Positions 17,522 to 27,190 of a DNA stretch of 64,000 nucleotides are shown one piece after another. A program made the translations under genes and the position numbers. The notes below the pieces were generated by a model. The model was not told where the DNA came from. It did no database searches and saw nothing but the letters and a program-made list of their open reading frames with translations. The stretch is from assembly GCA_031254645.1 (NCBI GenBank), contig JAIRUA010000018.1:58801-122800 (forward strand), written 5' to 3'. The DNA comes from Dysgonamonadaceae bacterium (lineage in GTDB: Bacteria; Bacteroidota; Bacteroidia; Bacteroidales; Dysgonomonadaceae). Numbering within the stretch: position 1 is the first letter of the stretch; each line of letters begins with the position of its first letter.

Positions 17522-18754
17522 TTATTTTAGCTCTTCCAAAATCCCAATATATTTATCTGCCAACACTTCTCTATCAAAATTAGCTTTTGCGTAATCATAT
17601 CCAGACTCTCCTTCGACAATCAATCTTTGAGGGTTTGCCAAGTATTCACGAATTTTTTGTTCAAAATCTTTATCGTTTTCTGGCTCTACAAAACTTCCGG
17701 CATTCGCTGCTTCCAACAATTCTCTTGAAACTCCATCAATTGCCATTAGTATCGGCTTTTTACAAGCCATATAGTCAAATGTTTTATTGGAGTAGATTGT
17801 TTTGAACGTATCCACTTTTTTCAAAACTGAAGTTCCCATATCCGAAGCCAAAATATATTTAAAAACATCTGCTTTGGGTACTGCATCTATGAAACGAACA
17901 TTGTCAAGTTGTTTTTTCATCGCCATTTTCTTCAATTTTTCCTTTTCCATTCCTTCGCCAATTAATAGAAAAAGAACATTGGTATCTTTCAAACGAGCTG
18001 CGGTATTTAATATCTGCTCCAAGTGATTAGCCACACCGTGAGCACCAACATAAGTAATCACAAAGTGGTCGTTTAAATCATGCTGTTTGCGAAATTCTTC
18101 TCTATCAAATGAATTTAAAATTCCATCTGATAAAGAAAAATCGGCGGCATTGGGGATAAAAATAATTTTCTCGGGCGGAACATTTTTTTCCTCAATCAAC
18201 TTTGTTCGGAAAGCAGGTGTAAGCACATTTATTAACTTTGCTTTTTTGTAAATAAAACTTTCAAACCAATAAGCCATTTTTATTATTGCTTTATTAGTCA
18301 GTACGCCTGTATCAATTGCCGATTCGGGCCACAAATCTCTTATCTCGAAAACAAAAGGAATTCTCTTGAATACAGACAGCACATACGCCGTAACGCCAAC
18401 AAACAAAGGTGGTGAAGTTACAATTATCAAATCGTATTTATCACGAACTTTAAACAAGCCCGCATAGATAGAAGAAAATACAAACGAAAAATAACCCCAG
18501 AGCCTACCGACAAAGTTTTTATTATAAGATTCCGAAACATGAGAACGCCAAACTGTAACGTTTCCTTGCTGTTTTTTAACGCAGAATTTTCCTTTATATT
18601 CCTGTTTTTTCTGCGTTCCGGTATAATGCATCATACCAGCCAATACGGTTACTTTATGCCCTTTTTCTGTCCACATTTTAGTCATTTCATTCCAACGGGA
18701 ACCGCCGGGGTCATTTTCTTCTAAAAAATATTGATGAATTAAAAGTATGTTCAT
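17522..18754 (-). CDS. Glycosyltransferase family 4, WbuB-like
   Basis: The 410-residue GT-B enzyme begins MNILLIHQYFLEENDPGGSR, typical of WbuB-type transferases. The nucleotide-sugar side carries ITYVGAHGVANHLEQIL and the ExxxxxE-type region around FDYMACKKPILMAIDG. WbuB is known as an N-acetyl-L-fucosamine transferase in E. coli O26, but this subfamily is broad, so donor and acceptor are unknown here. It follows the heparinase-like gene with a 4-base overlap and probably adds the second sugar to the PglC-made lipid intermediate. Confidence 0.85.
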   Translation of the reverse strand: MNILLIHQYFLEENDPGGSRWNEMTKMWTEKGHKVTVLAGMMHYTGTQKKQEYKGKFCVKKQQGNVTVWRSHVSESYNKNFVGRLWGYFSFVFSSIYAGLFKVRDKYDLIIVTSPPLFVGVTAYVLSVFKRIPFVFEIRDLWPESAIDTGVLTNKAIIKMAYWFESFIYKKAKLINVLTPAFRTKLIEEKNVPPEKIIFIPNAADFSLSDGILNSFDREEFRKQHDLNDHFVITYVGAHGVANHLEQILNTAARLKDTNVLFLLIGEGMEKEKLKKMAMKKQLDNVRFIDAVPKADVFKYILASDMGTSVLKKVDTFKTIYSNKTFDYMACKKPILMAIDGVSRELLEAANAGSFVEPENDKDFEQKIREYLANPQRLIVEGESGYDYAKANFDREVLADKYIGILEELK

Positions 18755-20649
18755 TTTATAATCAGTTTTGTAACAACTATATCATTTTTGCAAACAACAG
18801 CAGTTTGAAAATTTTTAATTTTTCCCCCATAATATCCCGAATACCAAGATTCGGAATCATAGATATTAGTATCTTTCTGATTTTCTATCGAAATAGTTAT
18901 AGAATCGGAAGTGAAGTAATGCCACAGTTGTCTTATACAAACATTATTTGGTTTGTTTTTTATATGGTCGGTTATTATCCATTCCGGCTTATTTTTATAT
19001 TTTCGAATAATCCGCTTATGTACTATTTGAGGATTGAGATAGGTAAAACAAGATACTGCGCCTTCAAATTCATAATAGCCTTCGTTTTCAATTAAATTTG
19101 CTTCAATAGCTTGCGACCAGTTTAACCACACAAATCGAAATCCTTTCAACATTTGGTCGTAATCATCGAGCATAACCGTATTATGAGATTCAGTTCCCAT
19201 AAAATATTTCAGCAGTTTAGCATCGGTATTATATTGATAACTTCCTCCATCCGGACAAATATTCATTCCTTTATGCCAAATGTCTATATGCAGATTATCC
19301 GCCTGCGCAGGACGGTCTTTGTATTTTCCACATCTGATAAATGTAAATGTTTCAGGTTCGCGAATTAGATAAAAACCACCTACCGGAAACTTCATAATTC
19401 CGAAGTTTTTCTTTATTAGCGGATATGCTTTTCGAGAGTTATTCAAATTATCATTCAAATACCACAAAGCATCTTCGTATGATTTTTCATACAAAGGTTG
19501 ATTACATAATATCTGATGCAAAGCATCTAATTGAGGTCGATAATCTCTGTAATCAGCATCCGACAGTTTGAAAAACAAAGCTCCATCATTCGACCCATAA
19601 TTAGGCAAATTTCCATTACCTTCCTCTTGACATTGATACAGAAAATTTAATGACTTGTAAGCTCTTTCGTAAACAATGTTTTTAAATTTTTCATTGTGAA
19701 TATCTGATAGTCTTATTGCCCAAGTCAATAATTGTATAACTACCCGATGATAATTCATACTAAATTGCAAATAAGTGCCATCTTCATAAATTTGATAAGC
19801 AATTTCTTCTTCAAACCAATTTTTCCCTTTTTCTTTCCCTTTTTTTGATTCAGGAAAAAACGGGAATAACAATCCGCCAATATAGAGCATTAGAGTTTCT
19901 GTAATAGCGTGATTGTTGCGAACGCTAATTCTTGAAAAACTAATATTGCTGCAAACGTGTTTTAATTGCCAATATATCGAATGTATTATTTTTGAAAAAT
20001 TTTCTTCGGTCAATGCGTTTGTATTCTTGTAGAAATATAACGAAAAAGTCCAATTCATTACCCGAAGAGAAATTTCCTGACTACACTTGTAATTGGGACC
20101 CTCGTTTATCGGATTTTTTTCAATCCAATCTAATATTTTATTAATTACCCAGTCCGAATGGTCTTGATTGTTATGATAGTCATTTCGGACAATGGTATAT
20201 AAAAATGAAAAGCGAGATGGTTCCCATACAAATTTTATATCTCCTGTATCTTTACTATAATCAACAACTTCTGTCCAATGCTGATTTTCAGGATAGCGAT
20301 AGTTAGATTGAGGATTTTTTTTCCAGTCGATATTTTTCTCTACATTTATTTCAAAAGCAGAGAAAAATTTCAAATAACCATTCAGTATTCTTTCCGTTTC
20401 CTCTTCTAAACTTTTTGAAAGTGCCTTTTCAAAAGAAATAGTTTCCCTTGAATCAAAGAAAAAAACAGGAGTGTTTTTTTTCCAATTCTCCAATGAAATA
20501 AAATGCTCAACAGGTGGATTGGTTGGATATTTTCTTTTTTGCAAGCCCGTTTTTCGTGTAAATTCATAGCCTGCACGAAAAAAAACATACCGCCAACCCA
20601 TATTGGAAAGTATTTGATAGTATATTTTTATTTTTTTCAATATAGACAT
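18751..20649 (-). CDS. Heparinase II/III-family polysaccharide lyase-like protein
   Basis: The 632-residue protein has an alpha/alpha-toroid first half with SRISVRNNHAITE (conserved Asn-His) and NYHRVVIQL (candidate catalytic Tyr and His). A beta-sandwich second half has QADNLHIDIWHKG and GTESHNTVMLDD. I use the ATG at 20649; the in-frame TTG at 20664 overlaps the upstream gene. There is no clear signal peptide, although characterised heparinase-type lyases are secreted or periplasmic. Lyases of this fold cut uronic-acid polymers, and wecB/wecC in this locus should make a uronic acid. It overlaps the downstream transferase by 4 bases. Function within the locus is uncertain. Confidence 0.82.
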   Translation of the reverse strand: MSILKKIKIYYQILSNMGWRYVFFRAGYEFTRKTGLQKRKYPTNPPVEHFISLENWKKNTPVFFFDSRETISFEKALSKSLEEETERILNGYLKFFSAFEINVEKNIDWKKNPQSNYRYPENQHWTEVVDYSKDTGDIKFVWEPSRFSFLYTIVRNDYHNNQDHSDWVINKILDWIEKNPINEGPNYKCSQEISLRVMNWTFSLYFYKNTNALTEENFSKIIHSIYWQLKHVCSNISFSRISVRNNHAITETLMLYIGGLLFPFFPESKKGKEKGKNWFEEEIAYQIYEDGTYLQFSMNYHRVVIQLLTWAIRLSDIHNEKFKNIVYERAYKSLNFLYQCQEEGNGNLPNYGSNDGALFFKLSDADYRDYRPQLDALHQILCNQPLYEKSYEDALWYLNDNLNNSRKAYPLIKKNFGIMKFPVGGFYLIREPETFTFIRCGKYKDRPAQADNLHIDIWHKGMNICPDGGSYQYNTDAKLLKYFMGTESHNTVMLDDYDQMLKGFRFVWLNWSQAIEANLIENEGYYEFEGAVSCFTYLNPQIVHKRIIRKYKNKPEWIITDHIKNKPNNVCIRQLWHYFTSDSITISIENQKDTNIYDSESWYSGYYGGKIKNFQTAVVCKNDIVVTKLIIK

Positions 20650-20656
20650 AATCAAT

Positions 20657-22774
20657 CTAATCAAGATTAATCCATTGCTTTGTTTTCAAACTTTCAATGC
20701 AGGCAAAAGATGCTTGTGTAGTATTCACAATGCTATCGAATGGAATTAATGCTTCGCCTCCATTTTGAATACGCTCATTTAACAATGCAAACTGACTTGC
20801 GTGTCCTTTGTCTTGTCGGCTTTTCATTTTAGAAAATCTTTTAAAGCCATAAGCTATCAGTTCTTTCCAATTATCCAACACTAATGTTCGTTCTTGCGAA
20901 TACACCTCTATCCTTTCTTTAGAATAAGCCTTACTACCATTTGCAAAATAATTGATAACAGCATTTGTTCCGTTTTCATATTTAAGAAGTATTGAAACAT
21001 TATCCGTGTTTTCGGCAGGATTTGCACCCAATGAATTCATACAAACCGAAACAACTTTACTACCTGCCAAATAAGAACACAAATCAATGAAATGACAGGC
21101 TTCACCGATAATTCTTCCACCACCTACTTGCATATCTTGCACCCAAACATCGGCAGGAATAAAACCTGCATTCATTGTGGCAACAATATTCATTGGCGAT
21201 GAGCCGAGTAGTTGTTTCATTTTTACTGCAAAAGGCGAAAAACGACGATTGAAACCAACAGTTATTGTCAGATTTCTTTTCTGTTTATAGGTTTCGATTA
21301 TTTCATTCAGTTGTGTTTCGGTTAAGCACAAAGGTTTTTCTACAAAAACATTTTTATCTGCATCAAGACATTCCAACACCATTTTTGCGTGAGCATTGTG
21401 TCTGGTTGTAATCAGCACTGTATTAACTTCGTCATCATTCAAAATTTCTTTGTAGTCAGAAGTGGCATATTCTGTATTGACTTTTTTGGCTGCGATTTTG
21501 GCAGACAAGCCTTGTGCGCTTGCAATATATTTGATTTTTGCATTGGTTTTTTGCAAAGCAGGCAGTACTGTTGCAGTTGTAAAATTACCCGCACCAATAA
21601 TTCCCAACTTACCATTTGAAGCAGTAAAGTTTGCGGTTTCTATCTTGACCTTTGTGTCAAATTTTATTTGTTCGGGATATTTCAAAATAGAAGCGATGAC
21701 ACCGCCTTTTTTCATATCTCCATAAATTTTCTCATATTCATTCAGCGGAACAATTTCTGAAATAAGCGGTTTTACATCCAATGAGCCTGATGAAATGGCA
21801 TAAAGAATGGATTCAAAATTGCGTTTTTCTGTCCAACGAACATAAGCAATCGGATAATCTTGACCTTTATTTTCGTAATTTTCATCGTATCGTCCCGCAC
21901 CATACGAACAGGAAACTTGAAAAGAAAGCTCTTTTTTATAAAAATCATCGCGGCGAATATTCAAACCGACAACACCAACCAACACAACTTTTCCACGCTT
22001 TCGCGACATTTCTGCCGATTGGTGGATTATTTCATCGTCTTTGGCAGATGCGGTAATAATCACGCCATCGGCACCAATTTGTTCTGTTTGCTCCAAAACA
22101 AATTTAATGCTGTCGCCATCGGTTGAAGGATTGAAAGTAATAATTCCTTTTTCTTTAGCAATATTCAATTTTTGTTGGTCAAAATCAATTCCAATTACTC
22201 GACAACCATTGGCTTTCAGCAATTCTGCCGTAACTAAACCAATCAAACCCATACCGATAACAACGACTGTTTCTCCCAAAGTTGGTTGCAACAAACGTAT
22301 TCCTTGCAAACCGATAGAGCCGATAATAGTAAACGTCGCCTCTTCGTCCGATACATTGTCAGAAATTTTTGCAACTAAATTTTGAGGCACGCAAACCACC
22401 TCTGCGTGATTGCCATTGGAAGCAACGCGGTCGCCTATCTGAAAAGAAGTAACACCTTTGCCCACAGCAATTACTTTCCCTACATTGCAATAACCCAAAG
22501 GCAGCGGCAAGCCGAGTTTATTAAAAACCGCTTCCAAAGTCGGCATTAATCCGTCAGATTTAATTTTATCTAAAACCTGTTTCACTTTATCCGGTTGTTG
22601 CCGCGCTTTGTCAATTAAATTTGCTTTGCCAAACTCCACCAACATTCGCTCTGTGCCCAGCGAAACCAGCGAGCGAGTTGTTTGAATAAGTACGCAGCCT
22701 TCGCGTACTTGCGGCATAGGAATTTCTTCTAATATTGTTTGACCTGATTTAAGGTCTTGAATTATTTGTCTCAT
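20657..22774 (-). CDS. Bi-domain oxidoreductase (zinc-type dehydrogenase + Gfo/Idh/MocA)
   Basis: A 705-residue fusion. Residues about 1-350 form a medium-chain dehydrogenase/reductase with GYCNVGKVIAVGKGVTSFQIGDRV and the NAD loop VVVIGMGLIGLVTAEL. Residues about 385-700 form a Gfo/Idh/MocA oxidoreductase with LGIIGAGNFTTATVL, FVEKPLCL and IGEACHFIDLC. Similar fusions occur in polysaccharide loci beside heparinase-like and WbuB-like genes, as here. Inference: it oxidises or reduces a nucleotide sugar or glycan precursor; the substrate is not known. It ends 8 bases before the heparinase-like ATG. Confidence 0.85.
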   Translation of the reverse strand: MRQIIQDLKSGQTILEEIPMPQVREGCVLIQTTRSLVSLGTERMLVEFGKANLIDKARQQPDKVKQVLDKIKSDGLMPTLEAVFNKLGLPLPLGYCNVGKVIAVGKGVTSFQIGDRVASNGNHAEVVCVPQNLVAKISDNVSDEEATFTIIGSIGLQGIRLLQPTLGETVVVIGMGLIGLVTAELLKANGCRVIGIDFDQQKLNIAKEKGIITFNPSTDGDSIKFVLEQTEQIGADGVIITASAKDDEIIHQSAEMSRKRGKVVLVGVVGLNIRRDDFYKKELSFQVSCSYGAGRYDENYENKGQDYPIAYVRWTEKRNFESILYAISSGSLDVKPLISEIVPLNEYEKIYGDMKKGGVIASILKYPEQIKFDTKVKIETANFTASNGKLGIIGAGNFTTATVLPALQKTNAKIKYIASAQGLSAKIAAKKVNTEYATSDYKEILNDDEVNTVLITTRHNAHAKMVLECLDADKNVFVEKPLCLTETQLNEIIETYKQKRNLTITVGFNRRFSPFAVKMKQLLGSSPMNIVATMNAGFIPADVWVQDMQVGGGRIIGEACHFIDLCSYLAGSKVVSVCMNSLGANPAENTDNVSILLKYENGTNAVINYFANGSKAYSKERIEVYSQERTLVLDNWKELIAYGFKRFSKMKSRQDKGHASQFALLNERIQNGGEALIPFDSIVNTTQASFACIESLKTKQWINLD

Positions 22775-22793
22775 TTTTTAAATATTTTATTGT

Positions 22794-23306
22794 TCACTCT
22801 CTCTCTTTTATGATTTTTGCAGGAACACCACCTGCTATTACAAAAGGAGGTATGTTTTTCGACACAACACTTCCAGCAGCAATAACAGTGCCTTCTCCAA
22901 TTTTAACACCAGGTAATATTACACAATTAGCTCCAATCCAAACATCATTTTCAATTATTATTTCTTTTCTATCATGACCTGCCCCAAAAATTTGTCCTTT
23001 GTTGTTTGGGATTGTGTGATTAGCAGAAATTATTTGCGTTCCATAACCAATCAGGGCTCTATCGCCTATTTTAACTCCTCCACTTGTTGTTATTATTACT
23101 CTCCAAGCCAAATCTACAAAGTTTCCTAATTCAATATTTCTTGCAGGATTAATCTTTATTCCCGGATAAAATGTCACTCCTTTCCCAATTTTTCCACCTT
23201 GAATAGTAATATAATACTTCTTGATAGGATTAAAAATTTTATGACGCGGAAATCCAAACACAATCGAAGAAATAAGCTCGTATGTGCAAACTAAAAAATT
23301 TCTCAT
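22794..23306 (-). CDS. Hexapeptide-repeat acyltransferase (WcaF/CatB-type)
   Basis: A 170-residue left-handed beta-helix acyltransferase with repeats GVTFYPGIKINPARNIELG through IGANCVILPGVKIGEGTVIAAG and the terminal VIAGGVPAKIIKERE typical of sugar O-acetyltransferases. The active-site His is probably in ISANHTIP. It likely acetylates a sugar of the repeat unit. Its start overlaps the end of the adjacent glycosyltransferase by 4 bases. Confidence 0.82.
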   Translation of the reverse strand: MRNFLVCTYELISSIVFGFPRHKIFNPIKKYYITIQGGKIGKGVTFYPGIKINPARNIELGNFVDLAWRVIITTSGGVKIGDRALIGYGTQIISANHTIPNNKGQIFGAGHDRKEIIIENDVWIGANCVILPGVKIGEGTVIAAGSVVSKNIPPFVIAGGVPAKIIKERE

Positions 23307-24430
23307 TTTTCGTATATATATTTTATAAAATCAATTTGTAATTTAATTTTTTCTTGAGGAGTTGGATATTCTTTTAATATTTCATCTGAATTTTTCAATA
23401 TAATTCTTTGAATATCTATATCTTCAATATAGTTGATAACTTTTTCTGCAATATCTTTACTATTTTCTCTCTCAATATAGATCGCAGCATTTTTACATAT
23501 TTTTCGCGACCATTCTTTATCAGAGATAAATAATGGTTTTTTAAAAAACCAAGATTCAATTATATTATTACTAAAACTTTCCAACAGGCTCAATAGCATT
23601 ACAGCATCAATCTTTTTGAAAATAACAGGAACTTCATGGGGTAAAATTGTGTCAAAAAAAATTATCTGTTTTTCAACATCATATTGTTTTGCGCTTTCAT
23701 GTAATTTGATTGATTTCGGATGTTGTTTTGAAACTGTAATAATGAACTTAACATTATTTCGACCTCTCTTTTTTAATTCATCAAGTATGAAAGGTATCAT
23801 TTCAATATTTTTATTTTTATGCCAACCACTTAGTATAAGAATATTAAAGTCATTCTCTTTTATTTGCAACATTCTCGATAAAAAAGAATTATCTATTTCT
23901 CTATTTTCGTATTGTGTTACTGAAGGTAATATCAATCTCATCCTATTTTCTGGATAATTAAATAGTAAACTTGCCCTATCCATCATTGCTTGATTTTCAA
24001 AAATAATTCCGTCTGACTTTAAAGTGCTCTTCAATCTATAATAATCTATTGTTTTTTTAACAGGCGAATATCCTTGCCAAAAATTTATTTCAGGAAAAAA
24101 TAAATTAGAATAGGCGCAACCTGTAATGGATTTTACCCCGTTGCAATGTAAACCAGGTCCGAAAACAGTGTATATTATATCTGTTTTTTCTTTTTTGACA
24201 ATTTGTTTCAATTTGATTGCTTGAAATACAAATCTGCCTATTAGTGAGTTTTTTACAACATAATAACGAATATTGTTTTGCTCTACAAGCATATTATGGA
24301 TGTAGGTATTTTCAGAAACCAAATAAACAAATGAAACATCTTTATGTTTCAGTGTTTGAATAACAAAATTGGAGATAACTTGTTGTCCTCCTCCGCTTTT
24401 TATAGGAATAAGATTTATCAATATATTCAT
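23303..24430 (-). CDS. Glycosyltransferase family 4
   Basis: A 375-residue GT-B protein. N-terminal MNILINLIPIKSGGGQQVISNF has the glycine-rich acceptor-side loop. The C-terminal half has LILSGWHKNKNIEMIPFIL and ALLESFSNNIIESWFFKKPLFIS (the donor-binding E-x7-E-like region), followed by EWSRKICKNAAIYIE. Donor and linkage are unknown. The gene is markedly AT-rich, like its neighbours wzy and the family 2 transferase, suggesting the variable core of the locus. Confidence 0.8.
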   Translation of the reverse strand: MNILINLIPIKSGGGQQVISNFVIQTLKHKDVSFVYLVSENTYIHNMLVEQNNIRYYVVKNSLIGRFVFQAIKLKQIVKKEKTDIIYTVFGPGLHCNGVKSITGCAYSNLFFPEINFWQGYSPVKKTIDYYRLKSTLKSDGIIFENQAMMDRASLLFNYPENRMRLILPSVTQYENREIDNSFLSRMLQIKENDFNILILSGWHKNKNIEMIPFILDELKKRGRNNVKFIITVSKQHPKSIKLHESAKQYDVEKQIIFFDTILPHEVPVIFKKIDAVMLLSLLESFSNNIIESWFFKKPLFISDKEWSRKICKNAAIYIERENSKDIAEKVINYIEDIDIQRIILKNSDEILKEYPTPQEKIKLQIDFIKYIYEK

Positions 24431-25668
24431 TTTTTTATTATTATTTTATTTTTATCTATTTTAGCCAGTAATATAAACGTATAATAGAACACAAAACAAA
24501 CTATTATTAGTAAATTTCCTACGCGATTGGTTTGTCTGAAATAAAAAACTCCTTGATATAATATTTGAAAATATAAAAAATAAACAAATAAACTCGAAAA
24601 AGTAATTTGCCTTCTATTTTTAATAATGGTTTTGAATATTGTAAACATAAGTAAACCAAGCAACACAGTTCCACTTACACCTAAACTTAATATAAACTCC
24701 TTTAAAAAAGTGCCAAACACCCAGCTATAAGTACCTGCTCTTTCTAAACTATGCATCTGTAAACTTCTATCGACATCTTCCGGCAAACCCATCAAAGCAC
24801 GAAATAATGGAAATGAAGCTCCATTGGAAATAGGTGCATCTGCTTCATAAGCAAGAAAAAAATTAGGAATACCTTGCCCCATATAAGAAATAATTGCATT
24901 GTGAGGTGCATCTTCAAAACGAGAAAAGGTAATTACCATAAAACCAATTCCGCCAATAACAGCTCCAATTATAAGTATTACAAAAATTTTTTTTAGTATT
25001 TTTTTGTCTAGAAAAGAATAAAAAAAACCCATTATCCCCAAAAATGATAAAAACCAAAAAAGAATTCCATCTCTACCAAAGGCTGAAAAAACAAAGAAAA
25101 TATACGATGTTGAAGATATAAAAAGAAGTGTTTTTAATACCTTGCTCTGTCCTAAAATTTGATATACGAAAAAGAGAATTATGGGTATTTGATAAAAAGA
25201 AGCGGCAGTTCCTGCTATCGTATTAAAAATAGTTTGAGATACTATTACTTCGCCCCGTTCAACCATAGCCTGTCTTGCTGCTATAATACTTGGATGGGTT
25301 AGCGCAAGTATCGTGGTCGGAATAAAATAAATAACAGAATATATCGAAAATACACAAATTATAATCGAAAATAATTTTAAAGTCTTCTGATTAGGAAGTA
25401 TAATTTTGGTTATCTGGGTTTCCCTAAAAGAAATAAACGGATAAATAAATAACAGAAAAAACAAACAGAAAGCTACCGAAGCTTCTATGTATTGTCCCTG
25501 AAACGCCAATTCTTGATTGAAGATTACTATGTAAGGATAAGCTAATAATATAGACAAAAAATAAAGTGTCAAAAGTAGCGAAGATGGACTAATCCAACTT
25601 TGCTTTAGTTTATGATTCCAGAAAAACAAAAAACTAATAAGTAGTAATGGCAATAATATGTTCAACAT
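24427..25668 (-). CDS. wzy: Wzy-type O-antigen/repeat-unit polymerase
   Basis: A 413-residue, very hydrophobic protein with about ten to twelve predicted membrane helices and a larger periplasmic loop around residues 245-310 (FSRFEDAPHNAIISYMGQG...GLPEDVDRSLQ). Lack of sequence motifs is normal for Wzy. The identification rests on topology, its place beside glycosyltransferases, and the presence of Wzx, Wzz and Wza in the same locus. It would polymerise flipped lipid-linked repeats at the periplasmic face. Four-base overlap with the downstream glycosyltransferase. Confidence 0.8.
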   Translation of the reverse strand: MLNILLPLLLISFLFFWNHKLKQSWISPSSLLLTLYFLSILLAYPYIVIFNQELAFQGQYIEASVAFCLFFLLFIYPFISFRETQITKIILPNQKTLKLFSIIICVFSIYSVIYFIPTTILALTHPSIIAARQAMVERGEVIVSQTIFNTIAGTAASFYQIPIILFFVYQILGQSKVLKTLLFISSTSYIFFVFSAFGRDGILFWFLSFLGIMGFFYSFLDKKILKKIFVILIIGAVIGGIGFMVITFSRFEDAPHNAIISYMGQGIPNFFLAYEADAPISNGASFPLFRALMGLPEDVDRSLQMHSLERAGTYSWVFGTFLKEFILSLGVSGTVLLGLLMFTIFKTIIKNRRQITFSSLFVYFLYFQILYQGVFYFRQTNRVGNLLIIVCFVFYYTFILLAKIDKNKIIIKK

Positions 25669-25680
25669 AAAATAAAAGTG

Positions 25681-26649
25681 CTATTTTGACCGAATAATAT
25701 ATAATTTTGAAATCAGTTTTTTGAACAAATTAAATCTTGCCCCTAAAAAAAACAATGAATTTTTCAAATCAAAAACATTTATAATTTGATTTTCAAGCAA
25801 TTTAATATAGTATTTTTTTGCATACTGGTAATTATTTTTCTCAAAAGCAACTTTAATCATTGCTCCGTATAAAAAGTTCTTAGCTTTTTTCTCATTATAC
25901 TTAATGGCATACATTTTTGAGACATGCTCTCTAAGAATAATGGTATCTTTACGAAACCTATAAGCTTTGTCAATATCTGTAAAATGACTTGCTGAGTTCT
26001 CTAATATTCGATAACATGTAGTAGTGTTCAATATAAATTTCACTTTCGAGTGTCTTGATAAAACCATCCAAAGTATGGCATCTCCAAGACCTAATTTTAG
26101 CTTGATTAACTCGATTATTTCAGATTTATAAGTATTATATAGCGAAGTTCTAAAAAGAACTGTTGCAGTTACAAAATTATATTTATAATCAAAGTATAAG
26201 TCAAAAACATTACCTGATGGCCAATTATGATTATATTTCATAATAACATTATTGTTTTCATCAACAACATTATAATTTGTATGCACCAATCCATAATCCT
26301 CATTCGCTTCCAAAAAATCCACCTGCTTTTGCAATTTATATGGATCTATCCAATAGTCGTCACCTTCGCAGAGGGCAATGTGTTTTCCTCGAGCTGCTTG
26401 CATATTTTCAATAAAATTACGCATCATACCTTTGTTTATTTCAGGTAGTTGTAATTTTATTATTTCAGGGTATTTTTGTTGATACTCTATACAGATTTCT
26501 CTTGTTTTATCCGTACTACAATCTTCGCCGATAATTAATTCTATCGGAAAATTGGTTTTTTGCATTAATACACCTTCAATCGCCTGAGAAATAAATTTCT
26601 CATGATTGTAAGTAATCATACATACGGAAACTACAATGTCATTTTTCAT
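25681..26649 (-). CDS. Glycosyltransferase family 2
   Basis: A 322-residue GT-A enzyme with VSVCMITYNHEKFISQAIEG at the N-terminus, GEDCSTDKT (nucleotide site), and ALCEGDDYWIDPYKLQKQV (the DxD-like metal motif with the EGDDYW variant common in capsule transferases). The C-terminal 100 residues are basic and may contact the membrane. Donor unknown. Its start overlaps the acetyltransferase stop by 11 bases. Confidence 0.87.
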   Translation of the reverse strand: MKNDIVVSVCMITYNHEKFISQAIEGVLMQKTNFPIELIIGEDCSTDKTREICIEYQQKYPEIIKLQLPEINKGMMRNFIENMQAARGKHIALCEGDDYWIDPYKLQKQVDFLEANEDYGLVHTNYNVVDENNNVIMKYNHNWPSGNVFDLYFDYKYNFVTATVLFRTSLYNTYKSEIIELIKLKLGLGDAILWMVLSRHSKVKFILNTTTCYRILENSASHFTDIDKAYRFRKDTIILREHVSKMYAIKYNEKKAKNFLYGAMIKVAFEKNNYQYAKKYYIKLLENQIINVFDLKNSLFFLGARFNLFKKLISKLYIIRSK

Positions 26650-27190
26650 CTATTTGTACAAAGTTTAATAGTCCTTTTTTTCTGTCTTTTATTTTTTTTG
26701 CAGGAATTCCGGCATATATTCCCCATTCTTCCAAATTCTTATTTATCAATGACATTGCACCAACAGCAACTCCTTCTCCAAGTGTTATGCACGGAAATAG
26801 AATACAATTTGCGCCAACTTGAGAATACTTTTTTATCAAAACCTTTCCTCCCATTACGTTGGTTGTACTTTTCTCTGCCATTGGACTAATTAAATAATCA
26901 CCCGAAAAGTTGTCAGTTGCCGAAAAAACAGTACAGCGAGGAGAAAGTCCAGTATAATCTTCCATTTCAATGCTAAATGCGCCAAACAAAGCACAGTATG
27001 CTGCAATGTGAATATATGAACCAAGTGTGATTTCACCTGAAAGTATACAAAAATCGTCAATGCGGACATTACCGCCAATTGAAATTTTTTGTGGAGAATA
27101 AATACTGCATTTTTTGCTTATCAAAACATTAGCGCCATATTTTTTCAGTCCAAGCTCAGATAATTCTTTTTCGTTATAAAAACTAGTCAT
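26639..27190 (-). CDS. Hexapeptide-repeat acetyltransferase
   Basis: A 183-residue left-handed beta-helix protein. The repeats run from VLISKKCSIYSPQKISIGGNVRI to VGANCILFPCITLGEGVAVGA, ending IYAGIPAKKIKDRKKG. It is placed directly after a DegT aminotransferase (overlap 8 bases), so it may N-acetylate the amino sugar made there, such as dTDP-4-amino-4,6-dideoxyhexose. It has no PglD-like Rossmann part. An O-acetyltransferase role is also possible. Confidence 0.8.
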   Translation of the reverse strand: MTSFYNEKELSELGLKKYGANVLISKKCSIYSPQKISIGGNVRIDDFCILSGEITLGSYIHIAAYCALFGAFSIEMEDYTGLSPRCTVFSATDNFSGDYLISPMAEKSTTNVMGGKVLIKKYSQVGANCILFPCITLGEGVAVGAMSLINKNLEEWGIYAGIPAKKIKDRKKGLLNFVQIDEK

